From contig NZ_JAGEVG010000002.1 in the NCBI RefSeq assembly GCF_017581925.1, positions 186,001-250,000 on the forward strand: a DNA stretch of 64,000 nt, written 5' to 3'. Both the position numbers and the translations under genes were made by a program. Positions 53,072-62,988 of this stretch are shown here, piece after piece; the first letter of the stretch is position 1; every line of letters begins with the position of its first letter. Below the pieces are notes generated by a model. That model was given only the letters and a program-made list of their open reading frames with translations. It ran no database searches and had not been told where the DNA came from. Source of the stretch: Gelidibacter pelagius. Its GTDB lineage: Bacteria > Bacteroidota > Bacteroidia > Flavobacteriales > Flavobacteriaceae.

Positions 53072-54304
53072 ATGGCAAAGGAAGATTTAGAATGTTCGTT
53101 TTGTGGTAGGAAAAAGCCAGAAACCAATTTATTGATCGCAGGGTTGGATGCGCATATATGTGATAAATGTATTGAGCAGGCCCATGGGATTGTCTTGGAA
53201 GAGTCAAAACAGAGTGGCAATGCGGAATTGTCGTCAGAATTGATGCTTAAAAAACCTAAGCAAATCAAAGAATTTCTTGACGAATACATTATCGGTCAAG
53301 AATATACCAAGAAAGTGATGTCTGTGGCGGTTTATAACCATTACAAGCGGTTGTTACAGCCGGCAAGCAAGGATGATATTGAAATTCAGAAGAGCAATAT
53401 CATTATGGTTGGACAGACAGGAACCGGAAAAACCTTAATGGCAAAAACTATCGCAAAAATGCTCAATGTGCCGTTGGCTATTGTGGATGCGACGGTATTG
53501 ACTGAAGCTGGTTATGTTGGTGAAGATGTTGAGAGTATTTTGACACGTTTATTACAAGTAGCTGATTACAACCTTGAGAAGGCAGAAAAAGGGATCGTGT
53601 TTATCGACGAAATCGATAAGATTGCCCGTAAGAGTGATAACCCGTCAATTACCAGAGATGTTTCTGGAGAAGGTGTACAGCAAGCCTTGTTAAAATTATT
53701 GGAAGGAACTACTGTAAACGTACCACCAAAAGGAGGGCGTAAGCATCCTGATCAAAAATTCATTGAAGTCAACACAGAGCACATTTTGTTTATTGCTGGG
53801 GGTGCTTTTGACGGTATTGAGCGCATGATTTCAAAACGTCTTAATATGGCAGCTATTGGCTATAAGGCCGCATCTCAGGATGATGTCATAGACACCGACA
53901 ATTTACTGCAATATATCATCCCAAAGGATTTGAAGGATTTTGGACTTATTCCAGAAATCATCGGTCGTTTACCGGTCTTAAGCTATATGGACCCATTGGA
54001 TGCTGAAACTTTGAGAGCCATTTTGACGCAACCTAAAAACGCTATTATCAAACAATACAAGAAGCTGTTTGAAATGGACGACATTAAGTTTAGCATTACA
54101 GATGGTGCCTTGGATTTCATCGTTACGAAGGCTATTGAGTACAAATTGGGAGCGCGAGGTTTAAGGTCTCTTTGTGAAGAGGTATTAACTGATGCCATGT
54201 ATGAGTTGCCAAGTAGCAAAGATAAAAAGCTGCATGTGACCAAAGAGTACGCCGAAGAAAAATTGGATAAATCCACTTTAAAACGGTTGAAAGCAGTCTC
54301 ATAA
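53072..54304 (+). CDS. clpX: ATP-dependent Clp protease ATP-binding subunit ClpX
   Basis: AAA+ unfoldase that recognises and threads substrates into ClpP. The 410 residues start with the zinc-binding domain (Cys8, Cys11, Cys30, Cys33). Walker A GQTGTGKT is at 114-121, Walker [11 protein letters not shown] follows, then the ClpP-binding loop region and the C-terminal small domain with [12 protein letters not shown]. The length is normal. A strong terminator follows. Confidence 0.96.
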   Translation: MAKEDLECSFCGRKKPETNLLIAGLDAHICDKCIEQAHGIVLEESKQSGNAELSSELMLKKPKQIKEFLDEYIIGQEYTKKVMSVAVYNHYKRLLQPASKDDIEIQKSNIIMVGQTGTGKTLMAKTIAKMLNVPLAIVDATVLTEAGYVGEDVESILTRLLQVADYNLEKAEKGIVFIDEIDKIARKSDNPSITRDVSGEGVQQALLKLLEGTTVNVPPKGGRKHPDQKFIEVNTEHILFIAGGAFDGIERMISKRLNMAAIGYKAASQDDVIDTDNLLQYIIPKDLKDFGLIPEIIGRLPVLSYMDPLDAETLRAILTQPKNAIIKQYKKLFEMDDIKFSITDGALDFIVTKAIEYKLGARGLRSLCEEVLTDAMYELPSSKDKKLHVTKEYAEEKLDKSTLKRLKAVS

Positions 54305-54321
54305 AATTGACAATATATTAA

Positions 54322-54362
54322 AAAACAAAACCACTCTTTTCAGGGTGGTTTTGTTTTTTTTT
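54322..54362 (+). terminator. intrinsic terminator of clpX
   Basis: AAAACAAAACCAC (54322-54334) pairs perfectly with GTGGTTTTGTTTT (54345-54357), running into more T. Confidence 0.92.
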
Positions 54363-54600
54363 GGATTTAAAAATTAATATTGCAGGAACAATGCTTTTGA
54401 ATATATGATCAATAGAAATCTATTGTTTATGCCTTATTTAGTTCAGCGTAAACCCACTTTTCACTGTGTTTTATTGTTTGCTGTAGTGTAAATATAGTAG
54501 CATAATTGTAAGATAAAAATTACAGTAGTGGTTTTTAGATAAACCTTGCTTTATTCTCGTTGTAAAAATCAGAAGTGTTCTTTTTTCCGCTAAACAACAA

Positions 54601-56115
54601 TTACACGTTCAGTGTCAGTAGAGCATCCATATAGTGACGCGTGTTTGAAAGCCTTGGTACTTTATGTTGACCACCTAGCTTATCTTGTTGTTTCAGCCAA
54701 TCATAAAACAATTGTTGTCGTGCGATATTTATTTTAGGACTATTGAGCGTAATGTTATTGTAACGCTTCGCTTCATAATCGGAATTTAATGACTTCAATG
54801 CGTTGTCTAGAAGCTCATTAAAGTAGTTGATGTCCTGTGGTGGCGTTTTGAATTCAATGAGCCATTCATGGGCGCCTTTATCCTTGCCGCTCATAAAAAT
54901 AGGCGCTGCAGTATAATCAACAATTTGCGATTTAGTTTTCTGGCACACCTGCTTTAATGCATCTTCAGCATTCTCAATGATCAACTCTTCGCCAAACACA
55001 TTAATATGATGTTTTGTGCGTCCGCTTACTTTAATGCGATAGGGTTGCAATGATGTAAATCTGATGGTATCTCCAATCTTATAGCGCCAAAGTCCGGCAT
55101 TGGTTGTGATCACCACAGCGTAGTTTTTATTGGTTTCAACTTCAGCTAATGGGATGATGCGTTGCTCAGGTGTGCCATAGGCATCCATCGGAATAAATTC
55201 ATAAAAAATGCCGTAGTCCAACATGAGCAACAGTTCGCTTGAACTGTTCTGATCCTGGATGGCGAAAAATCCTTCCGAAGCATTATAGATTTCGTAATAC
55301 CGAAAATCTTTTCTTGGTAAAATGGCTTTGTATTGGTCCACGTAAGGTAGAAAACTCACGCCACCATGAAAATAAACTTCCAAGTTTGGCCAGATTTCAA
55401 AGATGCTCTGCTTGTTTGTCGTTTCAAGAACATTGTTCAAAAGTACCAACATCCAAGATGGGACTCCAGCAAGGCTCGTCACATTCTCGTTAATGGTTTC
55501 ATTAACGATGGCCTGCATTTTATGTTCCCAATCATTCATTAATGATACTTTACTGCTGGGTGTACTGCTAAATTCTGCCCAAAACGGCATATTGTCAATT
55601 AAAATCGCTGACAAATCACCAAAAACAGTTCCGTTTTCTTTGTAAAGTTCTTTACTGCCGCCAAGTCTTAAACTCTTCCCAGTAAATAATTGTGAATTTT
55701 CATTATTATTGAGGTACATACACAATAAATCCTTGCTGGCTGCATAATGACACTCCTCAAGGGATTCAATGCTTACAGGGATAAATTTACTTTTTGCGTT
55801 TGTGGTTCCACTCGATTTGGCAAACCATTTTATGGGTGACGGCCAAAAAATATTGTTTTCTCCCATTCGGGCCCTTTCAATATTGGCTTGATTTTCTTCA
55901 TAAGTTGTGATCGGGACCCTTTCCGCAAAAGTTTGGTAATTTGTAATGCCCGTAAAATCGTAGAGCCTGCCAATTTCAGTGTCTTTTGCTGTAATGAGCA
56001 AGTCCTGCAGTAATTCATTCTGTACTTCATTAGGATACTTTAAAAACAATTCAATTTGATGGAATCGCTTTTTCAAAAACCATGAAGCAATTGAATTAAC
56101 TAATGGGATTGGCAT
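54601..56115 (-). CDS. GH3 auxin-responsive promoter family protein (acyl-adenylating type)
   Basis: A 504-residue cytosolic protein of the GH3 family, which in plants adenylates acyl acids such as jasmonate or auxin and conjugates them to amino acids. It starts MPIPLVNSIASWFLKKR and contains the adenylation signature WFAKSSGTTNAKSKFIPVS and later LWRYKIGDTIRFTS and INVFGEELIIENAE. ATG 56115 is chosen; the frame upstream to 56214 would overlap the divergent DUF2797 gene. Bacterial GH3 proteins are common in Bacteroidota; the substrate is unknown. Confidence 0.9.
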   Translation of the reverse strand: MPIPLVNSIASWFLKKRFHQIELFLKYPNEVQNELLQDLLITAKDTEIGRLYDFTGITNYQTFAERVPITTYEENQANIERARMGENNIFWPSPIKWFAKSSGTTNAKSKFIPVSIESLEECHYAASKDLLCMYLNNNENSQLFTGKSLRLGGSKELYKENGTVFGDLSAILIDNMPFWAEFSSTPSSKVSLMNDWEHKMQAIVNETINENVTSLAGVPSWMLVLLNNVLETTNKQSIFEIWPNLEVYFHGGVSFLPYVDQYKAILPRKDFRYYEIYNASEGFFAIQDQNSSSELLLMLDYGIFYEFIPMDAYGTPEQRIIPLAEVETNKNYAVVITTNAGLWRYKIGDTIRFTSLQPYRIKVSGRTKHHINVFGEELIIENAEDALKQVCQKTKSQIVDYTAAPIFMSGKDKGAHEWLIEFKTPPQDINYFNELLDNALKSLNSDYEAKRYNNITLNSPKINIARQQLFYDWLKQQDKLGGQHKVPRLSNTRHYMDALLTLNV

Positions 56116-56188
56116 ATTTATAGTATCTTTAAAGACTAAAAATAACACTTTTTTTAAATTAATTCTTCTAAATAAAAATATTAAATAA

Positions 56189-56983
56189 ATGACGTACCAA
56201 GGGGTCTTGACCAAAATGGAAACTGAGTTTTCGCATCCAATTCAATACTATCTTGTTTTTGAAAATGACTTCATCAATATGAATCAGTTATTGGATAAAA
56301 CAATCACGATTCAATTAGTTGGATACCAATGTCTCAACTGTGCACTTAACAAGCCGATTTACAGGCAAGGTTTTTGTAAAAGCTGTTTTTTCGATATCCC
56401 GCAAGCTGCAGATTGGATCATGAAGCCAGAGCTGAGTACAGCACATTTAGATGTAGAAGATCGAGACTTGGATTATGAGAAAAAAGTGCAATTGAAACCG
56501 CATATCGTGTATTTGGCAAATTCCAGTAATGTCAAAGTAGGGGTGACGAGAAAATCTCAAGTGCCAACACGATGGATTGACCAAGGCGCACATGAAGCGA
56601 TTGAAATTGTTGAAGTCCCCAATAGATATTTAGCGGGTATTACAGAAGTTGCCCTAAAAGATTATGTAGCTGATAAAACAAATTGGCGCACCATGTTAAA
56701 GAACGAGATCGTTGATGAAGACCTGGTGGAATGGCGTGATCGATTAAAACAATATATTCCTGCGGAAGCTTTAGAGTATTATATTGCCAGTAATAAAGAA
56801 ACGAATATAGAGTTTCCGGTGCTGCAATATCCTGAAAAACCTAAAAGCCTGAATTTAGATAAAACCCCAAACTATCAAGGTGTTTTAAAAGGTATCAAAG
56901 GACAATACCTCATCTTTGAAGATCAAACGGTGTTTAATATCCGAAGCAGCGAAGGTTATGTAGTTGCACTTTCAATAGCTTGA
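56189..56983 (+). CDS. DUF2797 family zinc-finger protein
   Basis: A 264-residue protein that starts MTYQGVLTKMETE, standard for DUF2797. Residues 48-66 hold a four-cysteine cluster (Cys48, Cys51, Cys63, Cys66). Residues about 105-130, with HIVYLANSSNVKVGVTRKSQ, TRWIDQGA, look like the core of a GIY-YIG/T5orf172-type fold; that link is inference. The gene is divergent from GH3 with 73 bases between starts. Its function is not established. Confidence 0.85.
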   Translation: MTYQGVLTKMETEFSHPIQYYLVFENDFINMNQLLDKTITIQLVGYQCLNCALNKPIYRQGFCKSCFFDIPQAADWIMKPELSTAHLDVEDRDLDYEKKVQLKPHIVYLANSSNVKVGVTRKSQVPTRWIDQGAHEAIEIVEVPNRYLAGITEVALKDYVADKTNWRTMLKNEIVDEDLVEWRDRLKQYIPAEALEYYIASNKETNIEFPVLQYPEKPKSLNLDKTPNYQGVLKGIKGQYLIFEDQTVFNIRSSEGYVVALSIA

Positions 56984-57190
56984 TTTCTATCATTAACAAT
57001 AATTTACAATTCGAAATTTTCCCAACTCTTCAAAATTTTGTAATTTAAGGTTATGAGAGCTGTTGCATTATAAGGCTTTTTGTCTCCTTACTTTTATCAT
57101 TATTAAGCTTTACTGCACACTTTTTGGCACATTAGTATTTATGCCTCTTGGTTATGGCTTTCTGTATATAACCTTCTAAATATAGAAATC

Positions 57191-57424
57191 ATGAAAATTC
57201 CAGTAATGTTCTATGTGGCAATTACCACGCTGTTATTAGTGACCTTGACCATCATGGTAGCTATGGACATGCCCTTAAATTGGGTATTCTATCTCACCTG
57301 TTTGGGTCAGGTTCTTGTGGTCGTGATGGCTTATAAGGTGTTGCGAGACAGGTATGTCACTGATAAGACTTTTGAAGATTTTTATGAAGATCACCCTATT
57401 GGAAAACAAAAAATCACGTCATAA
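57191..57424 (+). CDS. small two-helix membrane protein (unknown function)
   Basis: A 77-residue protein with membrane helices at about 4-24 and 29-50, then a charged tail with RYVTDKTFEDFYEDHPIG. The final codons overlap a terminator hairpin. No family recognised; the tail pattern KTFEDFYEDHP is conserved-looking but cannot be assigned. Confidence 0.75.
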   Translation: MKIPVMFYVAITTLLLVTLTIMVAMDMPLNWVFYLTCLGQVLVVVMAYKVLRDRYVTDKTFEDFYEDHPIGKQKITS

Positions 57425-57443
57425 TAATATAACGTGATTTTTT
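57409..57443 (+). terminator. intrinsic terminator
   Basis: AAAAATCACGT (57409-57419) pairs perfectly with ACGTGATTTTT (57432-57442), followed by T. The left arm lies in the last codons of the small membrane protein. Confidence 0.85.
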
Positions 57444-57477
57444 ATTGTCATTCTAATTTAATATCATTCTAAAAAAA

Positions 57478-57672
57478 CTACATGTTTTCTTGATCTCTTA
57501 AATTTTGAATATAAGCTGCCTTTTGCATTTGTCTTCTTTTTCTGACAGACGGTTTGGTGAAATACTGATTTTCTCTCAGGGTTTGCATGACCTTCACATT
57601 TCTGTGTTTACGCTTATAACGCTTAATGGCGCGTTCGATGTTTTCACCTTCTTTAATTTCGATTCTTAACAT
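57478..57672 (-). CDS. rpsU: 30S ribosomal protein S21
   Basis: A 64-residue basic ribosomal protein with the bS21 pattern MLRIEIKEGENIERAIKRYK and TKPSVRKRRQMQKAAYIQNL. In Bacteroidota bS21 helps hide the anti-Shine-Dalgarno sequence of 16S rRNA. It lies 33 bases downstream of rpoD on the same strand, so it is probably co-transcribed. The bases just before its ATG are A/T-rich (AAAACTATTT) with no AGGAGG-like site. Confidence 0.95.
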   Translation of the reverse strand: MLRIEIKEGENIERAIKRYKRKHRNVKVMQTLRENQYFTKPSVRKRRQMQKAAYIQNLRDQENM

Positions 57673-57705
57673 AAATAGTTTTTATAGTATATGGAGTATT
57701 TAAGA

Positions 57706-58569
57706 CTATCCTAAATACGTTTTTAAAATTCTACTCTTTGATGTGTGCTTCAGTCGTTTGATACCTTTTTCACGTATTTGACGAACACGTTCTCTGGTTA
57801 AATCAAAAGTCTTGCCAATTTCGTCCAAAGTCATCGGTGGCTGATTGCTTAATCCAAAATTCAAACGGATCACATCGCTTTCTCTCTGCGATAGTGTATT
57901 AAGCGCTCTGTCAATTTCCAAGCTTAAAGACTCTGTCATTAAAAGACGATCCGGTCTTGGAGAATCACTGGAAGAAACAACATCATATAAACTTGAGGTT
58001 TCTCCTTCTCTTAGAGGAGCATCCATTGAAACATGACGTCCTGAAATTCTCATGGACTGCTTTACATCCTTAATAGTCAAATCCAATTCCTTGGCAATTT
58101 CTTCAGCACTTGGAGGGCGTTCGTGCGCTTGCTCCAAAAACGAATAGGCCTTATTGATCTTATTGATCGAACCAATTTTGTTCAAAGGTAATCTAACTAT
58201 TCGAGATTGTTCTGCTAAAGCTTGAAGAATTGCTTGACGAATCCACCAAACTGCGTAAGAAATAAATTTAAAACCTCTGGTTTCGTCAAAACGTTTTGCA
58301 GCTTTCACCAATCCAGCGTTACCTTCATTGATCAAATCGGGTAAAGTTAAACCTTGATTTTGGTATTGTTTGGCCACAGATACAACAAAACGAAGGTTAG
58401 CTGTAGTCAGCTTATCCAAAGCTTCCTGATCTCCCTCTCTAATACGTTGCGCCAATTCCACTTCTTCATCTGCTGTAATCAAGGGCAGTTTACTAATATC
58501 CTGAAGATATTTATCAAGGGATTTGGATTCTCTGTTTGTAACCTGCTTTGTAATTTTTAATTGCCTCAT
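57706..58569 (-). CDS. rpoD: RNA polymerase primary sigma factor (RpoD/SigA)
   Basis: A 287-residue sigma-70 factor of the short Bacteroidota type that recognises TTTG/TAnnTTTG promoters. It has region 1.2 ([20 protein letters not shown]), region 2 ([20 protein letters not shown] and [14 protein letters not shown]), region 3 (about 130-195), and region 4 with [17 protein letters not shown] and [18 protein letters not shown]. Region 1.1 and the non-conserved insert of E. coli RpoD are absent, as expected for the phylum. Confidence 0.96.
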   Translation of the reverse strand: MRQLKITKQVTNRESKSLDKYLQDISKLPLITADEEVELAQRIREGDQEALDKLTTANLRFVVSVAKQYQNQGLTLPDLINEGNAGLVKAAKRFDETRGFKFISYAVWWIRQAILQALAEQSRIVRLPLNKIGSINKINKAYSFLEQAHERPPSAEEIAKELDLTIKDVKQSMRISGRHVSMDAPLREGETSSLYDVVSSSDSPRPDRLLMTESLSLEIDRALNTLSQRESDVIRLNFGLSNQPPMTLDEIGKTFDLTRERVRQIREKGIKRLKHTSKSRILKTYLG

Positions 58570-58748
58570 GTAGTCTCTTTTGTTTTAATGAACGTTAACC
58601 CTACATTATAACTATTTAAACGACAAAAGCAAACAAACTCACAATACTTTAACATAATTCGATAATTTTTTTTAAATTAGACGTTATTTTCGCCTTAAAT
58701 CATCTAAAATATTCATTCTCTGACTATATAAGCGAGATTCCAATTGCA

Positions 58749-61424
58749 TTAATTGATCGTATCTTTTTTCTTGTTTTGGGATTTGAAAAGATCCTTAAGT
58801 GTATTTTTTATAGTTTCACTATTGTTTTTGGTACTATCCTTTTTTGTTGAAGGGGTTTGAGTACTGGTTGGAGGGGTCTGAGTAACCGTAGAATCTTTTG
58901 TTGTTGTATTTCCTGGAGTCTGATTTGTGTTGCCTCCCAAAACACCTCCTAATAAGTCTTTTATCTTATCTGTCCCTTTGCCAATTAATTTTTGTTTTTC
59001 AATCTCAATCAATTGTTTGGTTAAATTGGCCACACCACTCGTTAGGTCTGTGGATACTTTCGGATTGGTAAACGACCCAGAAATGTTGGCAGTTACCGGA
59101 ATAGTAATTTTGTTGACCTCGTTATCATTGATTTTTCCAATAAGTCGGTTCACGTCACTTCCTAAATATTTTGCGGGCACATTAAATACCGCGTCATAAG
59201 TCATTGTTTTGTCAAAACCATGGGCTCCAGAAATGGTAATGCCAATATCTTGATATGCTAAATCGAACGGCTTGATGTTCACTTTACCGTTGGCGAATTC
59301 TAAATTGACCTTTAAGTCATTCATATCCAGCTTGCTGAAATCTATAAAACTAAGGGCGCCTTCCAATTTTGATAACAGCGGACTCGCATTCTCATCAATA
59401 TCCGTGGTTAACAATTCTGAAATTGCACTTCCGGAAATGGTGTTTAAATTAGGCGAAAATTCATTGTCCAAGGTTCCAGATATTTTAATACTACTGTTCA
59501 GCTTACCTTGAAGCACTTTGGCGATTGGAGCTAAGCTTTGTAGCAACTCTAAATCGTTAAAAGATTTCGCAATGTCAAAACTACTAGCGTCCAAATTCAA
59601 ATTAAATGATGGCGTATCTGCTTTGGTGCTGACATTTCCGGAAAGCGATAGGATACCATCAAAAATACTTGAACTCAAATTATTAATGGTGGCTTGTTGA
59701 TCTTTTATGGTCAAAACCCCTTTTACATTTTTTAAGTTGAGGTTATCATATATTACGGTGTTGGCGTTTGCTGTAACCGTACACTCCAAGAATTTCGGAA
59801 TTTTTAAACCTTCCGTAGTCGTTGCTTCTTTTTTAGAAGTTGCGGCCGTAGTGGTCTCGGTTTCTTCGCTCATAAAATCGTTCAGTGCCAAGGTGTTTGA
59901 GCTCAAGTTGAAATTTCCTTTTAAATTGACTTTCTTGCTCAGCATAAACCCGATTAAATTATTTATGGTTCCGGTTGCCGAAAAATCACTTCGTCCAGTT
60001 TTCGCATTAAAACTATTTAAAGTTACTGTAGAAGGATTAAAGGTCATCTCTGCTTTTGAAATATGTAACGGCTGGTTCATGGCATCCGAACTAAACACCA
60101 GGTCGCTGATAGACGCATTTCCAGAAGCTTTAATTCTATCATAGGCACTGGTTTCAATAGCATTCATGTCAAAAGCCGTATTCAATTTGGCTTTAAGAAT
60201 TCCGCTCAATTCGTTTTCAAGCTCAATAGGGTAGGCCTTGGTAAGGTTTGCCAAATTTAAAGTACCATCCACATCGGCGGTGACCTGCATATTGCCAGTA
60301 AGATTTTTAATCAACGCTGAAGATCTGAACACATCACTATCAATTTTAAAATTTAGAGTGTTGATGGCAACATAAGTGTCATCCGCGTTTCCAGTGTCAT
60401 TTTTGATTTCGGTATCGATTATAATATTTTCAACACGCTTAGGTAAGTCAGGATATTTGAATGAAGCATTGTCAGATTTGATGCTGATATCCAAGGTAGG
60501 GATGGTAGTTTCTGTTACCTTGCCCTTAATGATACCATTGATCTTGAAATTCCCAGTCGTTTCAACATTATCTAAATTCTTAGAATAGGCTTCAGGAATC
60601 ACGGCTAAAAAATCTTTAAAAGATGAGCCAGTATTTGTGAACGACAGATCGATGTTTTGGCCTTCCTCGATGAGTTGAACAAATCCGTTGAATTCAATCG
60701 GCAATTGATTGATAAGTGCTTTGTTTTCTTTAAAAGTATATTTCTGAGCATTCAAATCCATATCGATTAGTGCATCCAGTTTGACATGGTTATTGTTCAA
60801 ATAATTGATGCTATCCATAGTTAAACTCACTTTAGCTTCAGATTTTGTGTCCAATTCAGAGATGTCGCCAGAGAAGGTGCCTTTACCCGTATGGTTCAAT
60901 TCGGTGACATAAAACTGCATGTCGCCAGGGATGTCAATATAAGTAAGTGCGCTGTTTTTAATGCTGTAGTCTTTGATGTCAAAAGAAAAGCTAGATGAAG
61001 TTGTGTCTTGCGGCGTCTCGCTTTCTTTTACAATATCATAATTAACGTTACCAAAGGCATCCGTTTTTAAGGTCAAGAGAGCTTCATTAACATTAATGGA
61101 GTTCACAATAATGGCTTCATCGGCAGATTTAAAAAGCTCTTTTATTGACATCGTGAAATTTATGTTTTTTGCGGTCACAAAAGTCTCATCCTTAAAAGGT
61201 TCAAAATTGGTGATGACCAAATCATTTACCTCCACGTGGGCCTGTGGAAAACTTCTGAACAAACTTAAGTTCACATCGTTAAATTCCACATTGGCGTTGA
61301 GGTTTTGATTGATGGATTTTTTGACCATGTCTTTAATTTGCGATTGAAAAACAAAAGGTAATGCAATCAACAGGATAATAATGACTAATAAGGTAATACC
61401 GGTGATTTTTAGAAATTTCTTCAT
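58749..61424 (-). CDS. AsmA-like family protein
   Basis: An 891-residue envelope protein with one N-terminal membrane helix (about 6-25) and a large periplasmic part. The N-terminal AsmA region (about 30-200) includes VEFNDVNLSLFRSFPQAHVE and VVNDLVITNFEPF-like text, and the C-terminal part (about 580-810) resembles the AsmA-2 domain. The last 70 residues are low complexity, Thr/Pro/Gln/Lys-rich (for example TPPTSTQTPSTKKDSTKN). AsmA-like proteins are proposed lipid-transfer or membrane-homeostasis bridges; the role here is by family. Confidence 0.88.
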   Translation of the reverse strand: MKKFLKITGITLLVIIILLIALPFVFQSQIKDMVKKSINQNLNANVEFNDVNLSLFRSFPQAHVEVNDLVITNFEPFKDETFVTAKNINFTMSIKELFKSADEAIIVNSINVNEALLTLKTDAFGNVNYDIVKESETPQDTTSSSFSFDIKDYSIKNSALTYIDIPGDMQFYVTELNHTGKGTFSGDISELDTKSEAKVSLTMDSINYLNNNHVKLDALIDMDLNAQKYTFKENKALINQLPIEFNGFVQLIEEGQNIDLSFTNTGSSFKDFLAVIPEAYSKNLDNVETTGNFKINGIIKGKVTETTIPTLDISIKSDNASFKYPDLPKRVENIIIDTEIKNDTGNADDTYVAINTLNFKIDSDVFRSSALIKNLTGNMQVTADVDGTLNLANLTKAYPIELENELSGILKAKLNTAFDMNAIETSAYDRIKASGNASISDLVFSSDAMNQPLHISKAEMTFNPSTVTLNSFNAKTGRSDFSATGTINNLIGFMLSKKVNLKGNFNLSSNTLALNDFMSEETETTTAATSKKEATTTEGLKIPKFLECTVTANANTVIYDNLNLKNVKGVLTIKDQQATINNLSSSIFDGILSLSGNVSTKADTPSFNLNLDASSFDIAKSFNDLELLQSLAPIAKVLQGKLNSSIKISGTLDNEFSPNLNTISGSAISELLTTDIDENASPLLSKLEGALSFIDFSKLDMNDLKVNLEFANGKVNIKPFDLAYQDIGITISGAHGFDKTMTYDAVFNVPAKYLGSDVNRLIGKINDNEVNKITIPVTANISGSFTNPKVSTDLTSGVANLTKQLIEIEKQKLIGKGTDKIKDLLGGVLGGNTNQTPGNTTTKDSTVTQTPPTSTQTPSTKKDSTKNNSETIKNTLKDLFKSQNKKKDTIN

Positions 61425-61442
61425 TGAAAAATTTAGTTTTTA

Positions 61443-61459
61443 CTTTCACAAAGTGAAAG
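61443..61459. promoter_or_regulatory. palindrome upstream of AsmA-like gene
   Basis: CTTTCAC-AAA-GTGAAAG, a perfect 7-bp inverted repeat centred 27 bases from the AsmA-like start codon. Its size fits an operator or a leader hairpin. Confidence 0.4.
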
Positions 61460-61715
61460 ACAATAGTTTAGTATGTATATATACGCAAAGTTTGTTGCAA
61501 AAGTCGCGCAAATGTTAAAGTTTAATAAAACTTTAGCAGTTTTTAGAGACGGTCAATTTCTTATTTGATTTTAGGTTGCAATATATTCTATCCTTAGGGA
61601 AATACCTACAGGTTAAAACACCGTATCAATAATGACAAAGGTCTCTTTTTAAATTAATTTTTTCAACAAAAATAGCATACAAAATGATTTTGTTTTCTTT
61701 ATTTTGGCATCAGAT

Positions 61716-62867
61716 ATGAATCAACCGCATAAAGTTTACATCGCACTTGGCAGCAATAAAGGCGACAGATTGAAACATCTGCAAGATGCTGTCGACCTTA
61801 TTTTTAAGCGCATTGGAAAAATAAATATTATTTCAAGAGTCTACAATACACCAGCTTTGGGTTTTGAAGAGGGCGCACCAGTTGAATATTTTTATAATGC
61901 CTGTATTTATATTGACACCCATTTTTCTGCTGATGAGGTTATGGCTAAACTTTTGGCGATAGAAACCGAACTCGGACGGACTCGGCATAACACTGACGTT
62001 TACGAATCGAGAACCATCGATTTGGATGTGATCTTTTACGATGAAGACATATTAGTTTCTGAACTGATTACGGCGCCACATCCTCAGATGCACAAACGTC
62101 GATTTGTTTTGCAACCTTTATATGACATTGCACCAAAAATGACACATCCTAAACTCGGAGCATCGGTTGGTGAGCTTTTGGAATCGTGTGAAGATGACAG
62201 TGCTATTGAACCTATTAATATCTGGTTGAAAAATCCGATGAAGCAATATGGTTTTGGAGACTTTAATTATATTGCTATTGAAGGGAATATTGGCGCGGGC
62301 AAAACAAGCTTGGCGAATGAGATTGCCAATGACTTTAATGGGAAGTTGATATTGGAGCGTTTTGCGGACAATCCTTTTTTGCCAAAGTTTTATGAAGAGC
62401 CTCTTCGCTATGCTTTCACTTTGGAAATGTCTTTTCTGGCCGATCGCTATCAGCAAATCAGCGATGATTTATCGCAGTTGGATCTGTTCAAGGATTTTAT
62501 GGTGAGCGATTATGATATTTATAAATCATTGATTTTTTCGAAAATAACCTTGCCGGAAGATGAATTTAGGCTTTATAGAAAGCTCTTTTATTTAATGTAT
62601 AGAGACATTGCCAAACCTGATTTATATGTCTATTTGTACCAAAATACGACACGTTTGCAGGAGAACATCAAAAAGCGAGGTCGTGAGTATGAACAGAACA
62701 TTCAAAACGATTATCTCGAAAAGATCAATACTGGCTATTTGGAGTTTTTGAAAAATCAGACTGAGCTAAATGTCAAGATCATTGATATTTCAGATCGCGA
62801 TTTTGTGGAGAATAGAGCGGATTATTTATGGATTTTAGATGAGATTTGTAGAAAGGAGGAGGGGTGA
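61716..62867 (+). CDS. folK: fused HPPK (FolK) and deoxynucleoside kinase
   Basis: A 383-residue two-domain enzyme. Residues about 6-165 are 6-hydroxymethyl-7,8-dihydropterin pyrophosphokinase (folate synthesis) with VYIALGSNKGDR, ELGRTRHNTDVYESRTIDLD and PHPQMHKRRFVLQPL. Residues about 182-383 are a deoxynucleoside kinase with P-loop EGNIGAGKTS (190-197 for GNIGAGKT), LERFADNPFLPKFYE and YLYQNTTRLQENIKKRGRE. ATG 61716 is preferred over TTG 61704. The fusion links folate synthesis and nucleotide salvage and is seen in Flavobacteriia. Confidence 0.93.
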   Translation: MNQPHKVYIALGSNKGDRLKHLQDAVDLIFKRIGKINIISRVYNTPALGFEEGAPVEYFYNACIYIDTHFSADEVMAKLLAIETELGRTRHNTDVYESRTIDLDVIFYDEDILVSELITAPHPQMHKRRFVLQPLYDIAPKMTHPKLGASVGELLESCEDDSAIEPINIWLKNPMKQYGFGDFNYIAIEGNIGAGKTSLANEIANDFNGKLILERFADNPFLPKFYEEPLRYAFTLEMSFLADRYQQISDDLSQLDLFKDFMVSDYDIYKSLIFSKITLPEDEFRLYRKLFYLMYRDIAKPDLYVYLYQNTTRLQENIKKRGREYEQNIQNDYLEKINTGYLEFLKNQTELNVKIIDISDRDFVENRADYLWILDEICRKEEG

Positions 62868-62988
62868 AGTGGGAATAGCGAAGTGATGAGCTTGAAGCGC
62901 GAAGTAAGGAGAATCAAGTAGAATATAAAGTCGTCCAGATCAGCTCCCATGTGTTTATAAGTCTACCCTCCGTGCCTCCCGCGGGATA

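Noticed and set aside
58570-58650. TTGCTT/TATAAT-like E. coli type promoter upstream of rpoD on the minus strand
   Set aside because: Bacteroidota sigma-A does not use this consensus and such matches are expected by chance in AT-rich DNA.
58927-61308. Plus-strand open frames across the AsmA-like gene
   Set aside because: They are antisense shadows of a long, well-supported minus-strand gene.
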